52,668 bases of DNA from UASB124 sp041662445 (GTDB lineage: Bacteria; Babelota; Babeliae; Babelales; RVW-14), in the NCBI GenBank assembly GCA_041662445.1, contig JBAZSL010000012.1:1-52668 (forward strand). The letters are read 5' to 3'. Position numbers and translations under genes: made by a program. Shown piece by piece: positions 1-8,327 of this stretch; the first letter of the stretch is position 1, and every line of letters begins with the position of its first letter. The notes below the pieces were generated by a model. That model had not been told where the DNA came from, searched no databases, and saw only the letters and a program-made list of their open reading frames with translations.

Positions 1-48
1 AAAAAGATTCAAAATATTCCCGAAAACAACGATTCAGACATCATTTAG
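1..48 (+). CDS. 3' end of a gene truncated by the window start
   Basis: Frame 1 is open from the first base to a TAG stop at 46-48 and gives 15 codons ending in NDSDII. It may be the tail of a gene that starts upstream of the window. The stretch is too short for any function, and chance openness cannot be excluded. Confidence 0.25.
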   Translation, partial: KKIQNIPENNDSDII

Positions 49-647
49 AATAGGTGGTCAAAGTCCTGCTTAAGCAAATGCAAGATTTTCTCACAAAAAA
101 AGTAAACCCAGCCGCAAAATAGAATCCTTAGGGAATTTTTATAGCGGCCATCTGCTTGCCGACCTGACCGTTGGAGTAGGTATCTCAATGTTTTGTAATA
201 TTTTGCCAGCCGAGCTTTTTTACTCCACCTAACATTTTAATGACCGGTTAATGACAGATTAATGGAATATGGCTTTTTAGGTCTTAAAGATCCGGCAAAG
301 AAAAGTCGAACCTATATGCTCCACCCAGAAATTGAAAAGAAATTGTTCGGATAATTTGAATTTTGTAACATTTTTACTCAAAATTGCATTACTTGCCAAA
401 TAGCATAAACTTTAGCTTTCGTCTTTGTTTCAAAATTTCATCCGAGGAAAGGATATTGCAATGAAAATCCTCGCAAACAATAATCCGAGCCGGGTTACTC
501 TCTAAACAACCCCGTTAGGCATCGTCCTGATGCCAAATTCCAAAATTTATTATTTGTAGTTTTGCTTCGATGATTTTTTCGCACGCGATTTGTCGCGCGA
601 AGCTTTGTGTCGAAGCATAAACCCACTAAAAGTTTTAAGGATTCTCT
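49..647. other. Intergenic region, possible gene remnant
   Basis: No convincing full gene is seen. A short plus-strand frame at 262-354 (30 codons, beginning MEYGFLGLKD and ending EKKLFG) looks more protein-like than its surroundings and could be the tail of a decayed gene, but it has no ribosome binding site. The last 150 bases should contain the promoter of the ABC transporter operon; no clear -35/-10 pair was identified. Confidence 0.35.
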
Positions 648-1406
648 ATGCAGCCTTCTGTCCTTGTAAAAATAAACAATGTGCACAAGCACTATAAAAA
701 TAAAAAGTCTGTCGTTAAAGCATTAGATGGCGTTTCGCTTGATATCCATGCCGGAGAAGTTATCAGCCTTCTGGGTGCCAATGGCGCGGGAAAGACAACG
801 TTGTCCGCCCTCTTGGCAACATTGCATCCAATTACTGTAGGCGATATCACGTTTAATGAAAAATCGATCTATTCAGATATCAATGCCTATCGTCGTCAGA
901 TAGGTTTTTGCCCACAAGAATCTAATCTCAATGATGATTTGACGGTGGAGCAAAACTTACTGTTTGCGGGTAAATATTTTGATCTACCCAACGATGTTCT
1001 TAGCCAACGGCTCGAAGTATTGATCACGCGATTTAATCTCGGTCGTTATCGACATGAATCACCATCGATTCTTTCAGGCGGTTATCAACGTCGTGTGATG
1101 ATTGCGCGCAGTTTGATGCATAACCCAAAGCTGTTGATTCTTGATGAACCAACAGTAGGAATTGACCCTCACATGCGCCATCGTCTGTGGGAAAGTATTA
1201 GCGCTCTTCGCAATGATGGCATCAGCGTGCTGCTAACGACGCACTACCTTGATGAAGCTGAATTTTTGTCTGATAGGATTTGCGTTCTTGATAAAGGCGC
1301 CATCAAACTCATCGATACGCCTGAAAACCTCAAGACCACGTATCAGCAAAGCAGCCTTGAAGATGTTTTTCTAAAATTAATGAATGAAAACAAAGAGGAA
1401 GCATAA
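648..1406 (+). CDS. ABC transporter ATP-binding protein
   Basis: This is the nucleotide-binding subunit of an ABC-2 type exporter, 252 aa, the normal size for the family. Visible motifs in order are Walker A GANGAGKTT (about residue 43), the Q-loop region GFCPQES, the signature LSGGYQRR, Walker B LLILDEP followed by a D-loop, and the switch histidine in TTHYLDEAE. The ATG follows AAGGA at good spacing. The stop shares one base with the start of the permease gene (TAATG), so the two are translationally coupled. The closest named groups are the NodI/DrrA-type drug and oligosaccharide exporters. The substrate cannot be told from sequence. Confidence 0.92.
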   Translation: MQPSVLVKINNVHKHYKNKKSVVKALDGVSLDIHAGEVISLLGANGAGKTTLSALLATLHPITVGDITFNEKSIYSDINAYRRQIGFCPQESNLNDDLTVEQNLLFAGKYFDLPNDVLSQRLEVLITRFNLGRYRHESPSILSGGYQRRVMIARSLMHNPKLLILDEPTVGIDPHMRHRLWESISALRNDGISVLLTTHYLDEAEFLSDRICVLDKGAIKLIDTPENLKTTYQQSSLEDVFLKLMNENKEEA

Positions 1407-2200
1407 TGGTGTTCAGTAACATACAACCATACAGCCGACTATTTTGGCGGCTCTTTACAACAGACATCGCGATATTTAGTAAATCGGTTGTTGGAAATAT
1501 TATCGATGTCATGATTTGGGTAACAGGTTTTGTCGGCGTTGCCGCATATATTTTCCCCCAGCTTGGCATGACAACGGGGATGGGACAATTTATGGCAGTA
1601 AGCTCAATTGTTAACTGCAGCATTTTTGAAATTTGGTCGGTAACTTCGACGTTTATTTCAGATCTTTGTGGTCGTAAAACCATTACCTATCCATTAACCT
1701 TGCCCCTGCCCTCCTGGCTTGTTTTAGTCAAGAATGCGTGTGTTTATGCAACCCGTTCAATGGTATTTGGTGCATGCGTTTTGCCAATGACCAAGTTGAT
1801 TTTGTGGAACAGAATGGATTTGTCCGGCATGTGTATACCCAAGTTTCTCGTGATGTTTATTGCGATTAACGTCTTTGGCGGATTCTTTTCGCTCTTTACC
1901 GCAAGTTTGGTCAAGGATATGAATGTTATTGGCAGTGTGTGGACGCGCATTATTTTCCCGTTGTGGATCTTGGGTTGCTCACAATTTTCGTGGCAAACCA
2001 TGTATCAGCTGTCACCAACGTTTGCCAACATCAGTCTTGTTAATCCATTTCTGTATTTGATGGAAGGCATTCGTGCAGCGGCTCTTGGGCAAGAAGGATT
2101 TTTATCGTTTTGGATCTGCTTGTTGGTTACCATGGTGACGAGTGCACTATTCGGCTGGATTGGCATTAGACGTATTAAACGTCGTTTAGATTTTGTGTAA
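1406..2200 (+). CDS. ABC-2 type transporter permease
   Basis: This 264 aa protein has about six hydrophobic segments and the size and layout of an ABC-2 membrane subunit (NodJ/DrrB-like). It starts within the stop codon of the ATPase gene and is followed after 8 bases by a methyltransferase gene. With its ATPase partner it should form a homodimeric exporter in the inner membrane. The many neighbours that resemble antibiotic-modifying enzymes would fit a drug exporter or a small-molecule effector exporter, but this is only context. Confidence 0.85.
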   Translation: MVFSNIQPYSRLFWRLFTTDIAIFSKSVVGNIIDVMIWVTGFVGVAAYIFPQLGMTTGMGQFMAVSSIVNCSIFEIWSVTSTFISDLCGRKTITYPLTLPLPSWLVLVKNACVYATRSMVFGACVLPMTKLILWNRMDLSGMCIPKFLVMFIAINVFGGFFSLFTASLVKDMNVIGSVWTRIIFPLWILGCSQFSWQTMYQLSPTFANISLVNPFLYLMEGIRAAALGQEGFLSFWICLLVTMVTSALFGWIGIRRIKRRLDFV

Positions 2201-2208
2201 GGAAATGT

Positions 2209-3000
2209 ATGCCTAAGAAATCAAAATGCCCTGACGTATTGCTTGGGACCAAAGGTGCTGGCCTTTGGTCCCAAGCAATACGTCAGGGCAAAGATGTATT
2301 TCGTGACTTGTATAACAACCCTGAGTTTTTAAAGTTCATTGGTGACATACACGGCAAAAATATTCTTGATGTCGGCTGTGGCGAAGGTTATAACACGCGT
2401 ATTTTTGCCCAGCATGGCGCGCACATTACCGGTATTGATGTATCTGAGCAAATGATTCGCTGTGCGCAGGACGAAGAACAAAAGCACCCTCTTGGGATTG
2501 AGTACAAAGTCGCATCATGGGGCAACCTTTCTGCGTTTAAGAACGAAGCTTTTGATGTGGTGCTTTCAACTATGGCACTCATGGATGGTCCGGGTTACGA
2601 AGATGCACTCAAAGAATTTTATCGAGTCTTGAAGCCTAACGGTTCATTATTTTTTAGCGTCACACACCCCTGCTTTTTAACACCGAATTATACAAAATTA
2701 ACCAATGAGCAGGGCAACATCACGCACCGTGTTGTTTCACATTATTTTAAAGAAGAGCCGTGGGAGTTTTCGTGGGAGTTGACAAAAAATGCGGACAAAT
2801 CTGATGCTCATCCAGTTACAGCACTTCATTATCACCGCACACTTTCTACGTACATAAATAACGTACTGAAGACCGGTTTTGTGCTTAAAGAAATACACGA
2901 GCCATGTCCATCTGATGAGGCGTGTGAAAAAAATCCACGTTTAAAAGTCGCGCGAGATGTTGCTCCATCATTTTTATATGTGCATGCAGTAAAACCATGA
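2209..3000 (+). CDS. Class I SAM-dependent methyltransferase
   Basis: The protein is 263 aa with motif I ILDVGCGEGYNTR (about residue 50), the acidic strand end in GIDVSEQM, a post-I region VVLSTMALMDGP and a late motif LKPNGSLFFSVTHPC, as in Methyltransf_11/25 family enzymes. An AAGGA lies just before the ATG. The first 27 codons contain a 28-bp perfect inverted repeat (listed separately), so the N-terminal residues about 7-27 are encoded by a fold-back sequence. The acceptor substrate is unknown. Position 8 bases after the exporter permease suggests one operon. Confidence 0.88.
   Translation: MPKKSKCPDVLLGTKGAGLWSQAIRQGKDVFRDLYNNPEFLKFIGDIHGKNILDVGCGEGYNTRIFAQHGAHITGIDVSEQMIRCAQDEEQKHPLGIEYKVASWGNLSAFKNEAFDVVLSTMALMDGPGYEDALKEFYRVLKPNGSLFFSVTHPCFLTPNYTKLTNEQGNITHRVVSHYFKEEPWEFSWELTKNADKSDAHPVTALHYHRTLSTYINNVLKTGFVLKEIHEPCPSDEACEKNPRLKVARDVAPSFLYVHAVKP
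2228..2289. repeat. 28-bp perfect inverted repeat inside the methyltransferase gene
   Basis: The left arm is 2228-2255 and the right arm 2262-2289. They are perfect reverse complements separated by the 6-base loop TGCTGG. The arms begin GCCCTGACGTATTGC and end CAAAGG. On mRNA this would be a very stable hairpin about 20 bases downstream of the start codon. It has no T-run and lies inside an open frame, so it is not a standard terminator. Confidence 0.95.
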
Positions 3001-3043
3001 TAGTATTTTGGATAATCATTCCCACAAACATGAAAGGGGCTGC

Positions 3044-3484
3044 GTGATAAGCAAAGAAACTATTGACGAAGTAAAAAATCGTTTGGTCAAAACCTATAAC
3101 CCAGTGGCGATTTATCTCTTTGGCTCCTACGCCTGGGGAACGCCAACCGAAGATAGCGATTTGGATTTATTGATTGTGGTCGATACGTCAGACGAACGAG
3201 CAATTAAAAGAAGCCTCCATGGCTATAAAGCGCTGTGGGGCCTTGAAATAGCAAAAGATATTCTTGTTTATACCAGTGATGAATTTAAAACATCATCGCA
3301 AAAAGAAGCCTCGCTTCCACATAAAATCAAGCATTATGGGAAGGTTATTTATGCAAGAGCATGCGCAGAAGAAATCCCAGCCCTTGCAGAAACCCAACTC
3401 GCAATCAAACATGCGCAAAGCATTTTGTCATTTGTGATTAAAAAAATTGAGGAACCGGAAACAGGCCAGACAAACGTTTTTTGA
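3044..3484 (+). CDS. Minimal nucleotidyltransferase (MNT/Pol-beta fold)
   Basis: This encodes about 146 aa with the nucleotidyltransferase signature GSYAWG followed by DSDLDLLIVV (G-S-x-x-x-G then D-x-D), which binds NTP and two metal ions. A further acidic residue lies in the strand ILVY region. I chose GTG at 3044 because AAAGGGG precedes it; an upstream TTG at 3008 keeps the frame but has no such site. Such proteins act as stand-alone MNT antitoxin-type or kanamycin-nucleotidyltransferase-like enzymes. No HEPN partner is seen next to it, so a MNT/HEPN toxin-antitoxin pair is not supported. Confidence 0.78.
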   Translation: MISKETIDEVKNRLVKTYNPVAIYLFGSYAWGTPTEDSDLDLLIVVDTSDERAIKRSLHGYKALWGLEIAKDILVYTSDEFKTSSQKEASLPHKIKHYGKVIYARACAEEIPALAETQLAIKHAQSILSFVIKKIEEPETGQTNVF

Positions 3485-3500
3485 TAGAGAAAACTTTAAA

Positions 3501-3767
3501 ATGTCCCTCAATAATTATCGCGATGCTGTTCAACAATTTATGCTGAAGCTTGGTGATAAAGCGTTCGATTCGCCCACCATTCTCACGCTGCTTGAACAAG
3601 AGCTCGCAACACTCAAAGCTAATCTCACTAACAAGACTATTGTCGACCACCAGATTTACGATATTTTGTTTCTTCTTATGGAATTGGCGGTGCACAATCA
3701 AACTGATTTAGATAGTGCATGGCGCGCAGGGCAAGAAAGAAAAAAGAAATATCTGGAGAAGTCATGA
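3501..3767 (+). CDS. MazG-like all-alpha NTP pyrophosphohydrolase family protein
   Basis: This protein of about 88 aa is almost wholly helical. It ends in DSAWRAGQERKKKYLEKS, the conserved last helix of MazG-like proteins (family pattern: D-x-x-W-x-x-G-x-x-x-K-x-x-Y). The metal-binding ExxE/ExxD pattern is weak: EQELATLKAN and ELAVHNQTDLD are candidates. The ATG at 3501 was preferred over an upstream TTG at 3447 that would overlap the previous gene by 38 bases. Its TGA overlaps the ATG of the next gene (ATGA). A nucleotide-housekeeping or partner role in the cluster is inferred. Confidence 0.6.
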   Translation: MSLNNYRDAVQQFMLKLGDKAFDSPTILTLLEQELATLKANLTNKTIVDHQIYDILFLLMELAVHNQTDLDSAWRAGQERKKKYLEKS

Positions 3768-4444
3768 AAATCTTAATGGCATCGATAAAACATTTGATGT
3801 ATGGAACAAGTCTGATGACAGTAATTTTGTTGATGGGGGCGTGTATGAACAAGACAGCATCAACCACATCTGGAACGGTAATTATCCTGAATGGACCGTC
3901 TTCGGTTGGTAAAACAAGTATCATTAAAGCTTTCCAAGCGAAGCAACCTACACCATGGCTAGGGACAGGAATAGATCATTTATATATTGGTGTTATTCCA
4001 CCTCACTGGTTAGATGATAAACCAGAACACCATGCAATCATGACAACCACCACTGTCTCTGATCAAGAAGGACCAATTGTTACCGCAGTATTCGGACCAG
4101 AAGGTCAAAAAGTCATCAAGGGCATGCATCGTGCTATAGCTGCATATGCTCACGCTGGCAACAATGTAATTGTTGATTACATACAATACGATCCAGCATG
4201 GATTACAGACCTTAAGGAAGCCTTGCATGGTGTAAAAACAATATGGGTTGGCGTTACGGCATCGTTGGCATCAATTCAACAACGTGAGAAAAAGCGCGGG
4301 ACGTCGCCTGAAGGCCATGCGCGGAGCCATTATCATACGGTTCATCAGGGGATGACGTATGACTTGATGATTAATACAGATTCTTCGATGCCTGAACAAT
4401 CTGCTAATCAAATTATTAAATTTCTGGAGGTTAAAAATGGCTGA
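3764..4444 (+). CDS. Chloramphenicol-phosphotransferase-like P-loop kinase with lipoprotein signal
   Basis: About 226 aa from the ATG at 3764, which follows GGAG and overlaps the upstream stop as ATGA. The N-terminus is a hydrophobic segment ending in the lipobox-like LMGAC (Cys about residue 27), then a low-complexity linker. The body begins IILNGPSSVGKTS, the P-loop form of chloramphenicol 3-O-phosphotransferase, followed by an HRAIAAYAHAGNNVIVDYI segment typical of that family. A soluble cytoplasmic ATP enzyme would not need a lipobox. The lipobox is my reading; an uncleaved anchor is possible. The natural substrate is unknown. Confidence 0.75.
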   Translation: MKILMASIKHLMYGTSLMTVILLMGACMNKTASTTSGTVIILNGPSSVGKTSIIKAFQAKQPTPWLGTGIDHLYIGVIPPHWLDDKPEHHAIMTTTTVSDQEGPIVTAVFGPEGQKVIKGMHRAIAAYAHAGNNVIVDYIQYDPAWITDLKEALHGVKTIWVGVTASLASIQQREKKRGTSPEGHARSHYHTVHQGMTYDLMINTDSSMPEQSANQIIKFLEVKNG

Positions 4445-5322
4445 ATTTTCTACAAAGAACATTGTGGTCAATAATCTTACCTTACACAGTGAAGCGTGTG
4501 GAAAACCCTCAAATCAGGCATGTATTCTTATTGCAGGAAAACAGTGTCCGGCACGATTTTGGACTAATGTGTTTTGCCAATACCTTGCCGATCAAGGTTT
4601 TTTTGTTATTCGCTACGACCATCGCGATGTTGGCCAGTCATCTGAAATAGATTGGCAAAAAGCGCCCTATTCCATGTCAGATATGGCCAAAGACGCCATC
4701 TCAACTATGGAAGACTATGGCATAAAAAAAGCCCATTTCATTGGTAATTCTATGGGGGGGCTGGATATGCCAGCGAATTGGCGTGGATTATCCTGATAAG
4801 GTTCTGAGCCTTGTCATTATCTCTGCAGGGCCGCTTGAGATCACTGACGCAACTACCCAACTTACCAAAGAAGATCAACACGCCATTGATACTACATCAA
4901 AGATGTTTATTTCGCGTAAAGATGGCGCAACGTTAGATGAAACGATTCAAAGTTATCTACCTATTTGGCGCCATTGCAATGCCGACATTCCATTTGATGA
5001 AGAGATGGCAAAAGAGTTCACCAGAGACTTTCTAATTCGTACGAAAAATAAGAATACTGGACAGAATCATGAGCTCATGATGAGTGAGTTTCTCGCTACG
5101 ATGAAGCAACTAAATGGGCTGAAGAAAATTAACCGACCAACCCTTGTTATTTATGGAGACAAAGATCCGGTAGTTCCACCACGATGTGAAAAATCTGTAG
5201 CTGATGCAATTCCAAAGGCAAAGTTGGTTATGATCAAAGGTATGGGGCATACGATTTTTAATCGCGAGCTGGAAGAAAAAATAGCCGAACTTGTGGTCGA
5301 ACATATTAAACCAAAAGATTGA
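4437..5322 (+). pseudogene. Alpha/beta hydrolase gene interrupted by a frameshift in a G-run
   Basis: The first frame (4437-4796) carries an N-terminal strand, the oxyanion region and the nucleophile elbow GNSMGG. The second frame (open from 4741 to 5322) continues with WICQRIGVDYPDKV and ends with the acid and histidine motifs YGDKDPVVPP and GMGHTI. Together they make one hydrolase of about 294 aa. The break lies at seven Gs, 4754-4760; six Gs would restore one frame. The ATG follows GGAGG and overlaps the kinase gene by 8 bases. It may be a real pseudogene, a slippage-controlled gene or a base-calling error. Confidence 0.85.
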
Positions 5323-5333
5323 AGCGTGTCATA

Positions 5334-5489
5334 ATGAATACTTGCTGCAAGATTGCACATGTTCCCAATAAAAAAACGGTAGCCTGTTTGATTGAAAGTG
5401 AATGCAAAAAGGTTGCACAAGCTTTTGAGTCCCCATTGGAACTGTTTAAATATTTAGAGTTGCCAAGACCCTATAAGGATAAAACGTGA
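5334..5489 (+). CDS. Small hypothetical protein, 51 aa
   Basis: The frame runs from ATG 5334 to TGA 5487-5489 and encodes a Cys-containing, lysine-rich peptide that begins MNTCCKIAHV and ends LPRPYKDKT. It lies in the 160-base gap between the hydrolase and the HAD gene, and its stop overlaps the GTG start of the HAD gene (GTGA). That coupling is the main reason to believe it. No family was recognised. Confidence 0.5.
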   Translation: MNTCCKIAHVPNKKTVACLIESECKKVAQAFESPLELFKYLELPRPYKDKT

Positions 5490-6073
5490 AGGCTGTCATT
5501 TTTGATGTCGACGGTGTTCTTATTAAAAGCAAAGATGTGCTTGGAGAGTATTTGTGGAATAAAAATATTGAAAAAGATCTTGGGCTTACCGCTGACCACA
5601 TGCGCCTGATGTATACCGCTGATTGGTCATTGGTTCTCAAAGGGCTTCTTGATGTACGGCAGTATTTTAAAACCAGATTTGACGCGCTTAATATAGCGTT
5701 GTCGGTTGATGTGTTTATTGAGTATTGGCTAAGATGTGATTCAATTGTTGACTCTGAAGTTATCCAAGTGCTTGAAGCAATCAAAGGCCCCAAGCTTTAT
5801 ATTGGAACGAATCAAGAGCGGCGTCGTACCTTGTTCATTCGAGAAAAATTTAAATCATATTTTGATGGAATTTTCTCTTCGTATCAGGTGGGGGCCATAA
5901 AACCGGAGCCCGAATTTTACCGATACATTGAATCAAATCTTAAGATTCAAGCAAAGGACATTGCCTTCATTGATGATTCAAAATCTCACATTGAGGCTGC
6001 TGTGCGACTTGGATGGACATGTCATCATTACCGAAACATCAAAGATCTTAATGACTTTGTCCAGAAATTGTAG
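5486..6073 (+). CDS. HAD-superfamily hydrolase (phosphatase-like), paralogue 1
   Basis: This 195 aa protein opens with the catalytic motif I DVDGV, where the first Asp is the nucleophile and the second the acid/base. Motif II is in YIGTNQ, the Lys motif in GAIKPEPEFY, and motif IV is IDDSKSHIEAA. A helical cap lies between motifs I and II. It starts at GTG after AAGGAT. A same-length paralogue sits at 36874-37461 and shares all motifs plus the C-terminal CHHY. It is probably a small-molecule phosphatase; the substrate is unknown. Confidence 0.88.
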   Translation: MKAVIFDVDGVLIKSKDVLGEYLWNKNIEKDLGLTADHMRLMYTADWSLVLKGLLDVRQYFKTRFDALNIALSVDVFIEYWLRCDSIVDSEVIQVLEAIKGPKLYIGTNQERRRTLFIREKFKSYFDGIFSSYQVGAIKPEPEFYRYIESNLKIQAKDIAFIDDSKSHIEAAVRLGWTCHHYRNIKDLNDFVQKL

Positions 6074-6107
6074 ATATTTCCCCCGGTCTGTGCGACGAGC
6101 TTGACTA

Positions 6108-6149
6108 ATACCTAATTATTGGGTATTTTATGCCTAATGATTGGGTATA
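6108..6149. promoter_or_regulatory. Two tandem palindromic operators upstream of the PadR gene
   Basis: ATACCTAATTATTGGGTAT (6108-6126) is a near-perfect palindrome. It is followed 22 bases later by the related TGCCTAATGATTGGGTATA (6131-6149). Both share the core CCTAATNATTGGGTA. They lie 37-78 bases before the PadR start, the usual place for autoregulatory PadR binding sites. That PadR binds here is inferred. Confidence 0.7.
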
Positions 6150-6185
6150 AAAATCAACTTATTTTGCTATTTCTAGGGGCTTTGC

Positions 6186-6731
6186 ATGAAAAAGATCAAT
6201 AAAAGTAGGTTTGCGATTTTTGGCCTACTCCTTGAAAAGCCACGAAGTGGTTATTCGATGTTGCAGATGATGCAGCAATCGACCAACCATTTTTGGCAAG
6301 AATATGATGCCTCAATTTATCCGATGCTCAAAACGCTGGAGGCTGAGGGCAAAGTCACCGCCACACGTGAACTTGTCGGCAAACGTGAACGCACTATTTT
6401 TGAAATCACTCAAAGTGGAAAATATGAATTTTTGTCATGGATGGCAAAGCCCGCTGAAGAAGAAAGTCGTCGCAGCGAATTACTTCTCAAGGTTTTTTTT
6501 GCTGCGCATGTCCCCACAGAAGAAATCATCCAACAACTCGCTTTGCACCAACAAAAAGCGCACGAAGAAAAAAAGCAGTTCAAAAGCATTGAAGAGAATA
6601 TTCTGTCACCTATTTCTGATAAATGTGAACATAAGAAATTTTGGATTATGACCCTACGATACGGAATATTACATGCTGATGCTGAACTCAAGTGGATTGA
6701 TGAATGTATTAAAATTTTGGGGAAAAAATAG
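6186..6731 (+). CDS. PadR-family transcriptional regulator
   Basis: This 181 aa protein has the PadR winged helix at about residues 8-85: FAIFGLLLEKPRSGYSML, then SIYPMLKTLEAEGKV and a wing with KRERTIFEIT. A C-terminal helical dimerisation part (Vir_act_alpha_C type) follows. PadR proteins usually repress a neighbouring transporter or detoxification gene. Here the next gene, a membrane protein, starts inside the stop codon (TAGTG), so it is the likely target together with the regulator itself. Confidence 0.88.
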   Translation: MKKINKSRFAIFGLLLEKPRSGYSMLQMMQQSTNHFWQEYDASIYPMLKTLEAEGKVTATRELVGKRERTIFEITQSGKYEFLSWMAKPAEEESRRSELLLKVFFAAHVPTEEIIQQLALHQQKAHEEKKQFKSIEENILSPISDKCEHKKFWIMTLRYGILHADAELKWIDECIKILGKK

Positions 6732-7519
6732 TGGATACTATCGCTCATCTCAACCAGAGGCTCGCCAATAAGTTCTATCTCACTAATGTTGGACTGTTTT
6801 TAGCCATAGCAGGGGTCCTTGGATTCATGTACATCTTGAATTCAATCGTTGGGCTATCACTAGTGGCAGCAATTTTTATCGCCTATTTTATTGTTGTTCT
6901 CTGCAGAACTTTTTATGATCAATTGCTGATATGGGAAGTAAAACCATGTCACATAAATGTAAAAAGCAATCTCATTCTTGCTACAATCGGCTCAGGAGTT
7001 TTGACGACGCTTTATTATTTTACAAGGGCCCCGCTCGGTAATTGGGCTATCCCCGTCACCGTCATTCTTTCGATGAAAATCATTGGAGAAATAAAGAAAA
7101 TTTTGTGGCCAAGCTCTGCCGGAAAACTTCCAGATTTTTTTAAAATATACGCTCAAAAAATTCAAACATATGTTTGGGGGTTGTACGGATTTTTTCTTGC
7201 AGTCGCGTTAATTACCTATCAATTGGTAAAATCATACGGATCTTCATATTTTTATTTTTCATTTGCTGCGGCGGTGTTTGTCGGGTTGGCAGCGGAACAA
7301 CTTTACGATCTTGTAGCCGTCTATGAGATCAAACCAACACCTAAAGCTACCGCAACAATAATTATCTTTTCTGCGCTGCTTTCAGTTTTTTGTTCAGGAT
7401 TTGTTTTCTTGGCCATGCAACTAATTGGTTTTTCTGGGAAAGTCGCAACAATTTCTGGGGTTATTTTGCTGAAACTTATACAGCCATTGATGTTGAATTT
7501 GTTGCTAACGAACGATTAA
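6731..7519 (+). CDS. Polytopic membrane protein of unknown function, PadR-linked
   Basis: This 262 aa protein has about eight hydrophobic segments in what looks like two similar halves. Both halves carry a YDQLLIWEVKP / YDLVAVYEIKP block, which suggests an internal duplication. It starts with GTG overlapping the PadR stop codon. No named family was recognised. The duplicated D-x-x-x-x-E-x-K-P motif near the end of a helix may bind a ligand or ion. The 3' end overlaps the convergent gene at 7476 by 44 bases. Confidence 0.7.
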   Translation: MDTIAHLNQRLANKFYLTNVGLFLAIAGVLGFMYILNSIVGLSLVAAIFIAYFIVVLCRTFYDQLLIWEVKPCHINVKSNLILATIGSGVLTTLYYFTRAPLGNWAIPVTVILSMKIIGEIKKILWPSSAGKLPDFFKIYAQKIQTYVWGLYGFFLAVALITYQLVKSYGSSYFYFSFAAAVFVGLAAEQLYDLVAVYEIKPTPKATATIIIFSALLSVFCSGFVFLAMQLIGFSGKVATISGVILLKLIQPLMLNLLLTND

Positions 7520-8321
7520 AGCGGTGTTTTCTATCGAAATCTGCGCTTGTTCGAAATACTTCCTTAACAGAATCGCTGTAGTATTCAACGCACTGCCACG
7601 TCCCATTCGTAAAAAAAGGGGTTCTCCGTGAAGATAGTGTATGGTTGATGTACAGTAATTTGAATTTACTACATATTTTTCGTAGCATATTTGTTTCGAC
7701 TTCGTCTGCAGGAATATACGTTTCTACAAATCTCTCTATGAGTGTTTGATACTTATTGGGGAAGAGCCCTTTGTCGTTGAGATAAAGCGTGAAATAAATG
7801 AAATAGAGGGGGTTGGTGTAATAAACATCTCGTGAATTCAATGCAGAGAAATCTCTGAATTTAGTTGTTATTGTGTTTGCTAGCGTTTGCTCAATATTAA
7901 GGCCAGCTTGCCCATAACATATGCACATGATGAGCTGCGAGATGTAATCGATCGGCTGCTCAGCCCTTCCAATCCATGTTTGGAAAAACCCGTTGGTCAT
8001 GATTCTTTTTTTTATGTCATCCAAATCGGTAATTATTTTTTCCCCATTAAGTATGCAGGCTGCAACAAAAAGAGCCGTGCATTCTAAATCTGGTTGATAT
8101 TTTTTCTGCAACTCAGCATTAGTGAAGAAGGGCATCATTCCTTTTTCATTACACATACCTTTTAGAGTGGTCAGAAGCCGTTTGCGAAAGTTTTTTGTTT
8201 CTAATTTAAACGAGGAATTCAGCGCCATAAGCGCCGGCCACGTTATTCCCTGTTGCATGAGATAAAGCTCGGGACTCTGCGTGCCGCTTATCTCCATGGT
8301 AAAGAAATCTTGTATTCTCAT
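7476..8321 (-). CDS. Hypothetical helical protein
   Basis: This predicted helix-rich soluble protein of 281 aa contains LECTALFVAACILNGEKI and YINHTLSSRR. It lies 6 bases after the P-loop kinase gene and probably shares its transcript. No signal peptide and no known catalytic motif were seen. The repeated helical hairpins (for instance PLYFIYFTLYLNDKGLFP) could form an alpha/alpha toroid, but this is a guess. Its 3' end overlaps the convergent membrane-protein gene. Confidence 0.6.
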   Translation of the reverse strand: MRIQDFFTMEISGTQSPELYLMQQGITWPALMALNSSFKLETKNFRKRLLTTLKGMCNEKGMMPFFTNAELQKKYQPDLECTALFVAACILNGEKIITDLDDIKKRIMTNGFFQTWIGRAEQPIDYISQLIMCICYGQAGLNIEQTLANTITTKFRDFSALNSRDVYYTNPLYFIYFTLYLNDKGLFPNKYQTLIERFVETYIPADEVETNMLRKICSKFKLLYINHTLSSRRTPFFTNGTWQCVEYYSDSVKEVFRTSADFDRKHRFNRSLATNSTSMAV

Positions 8322-8327
8322 TGCACA

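Noticed and set aside
3008..3484. MNT/HEPN toxin-antitoxin pair
   Set aside because: The next gene is MazG-like in its last helix and lacks the RxxxxH motif of HEPN toxins.
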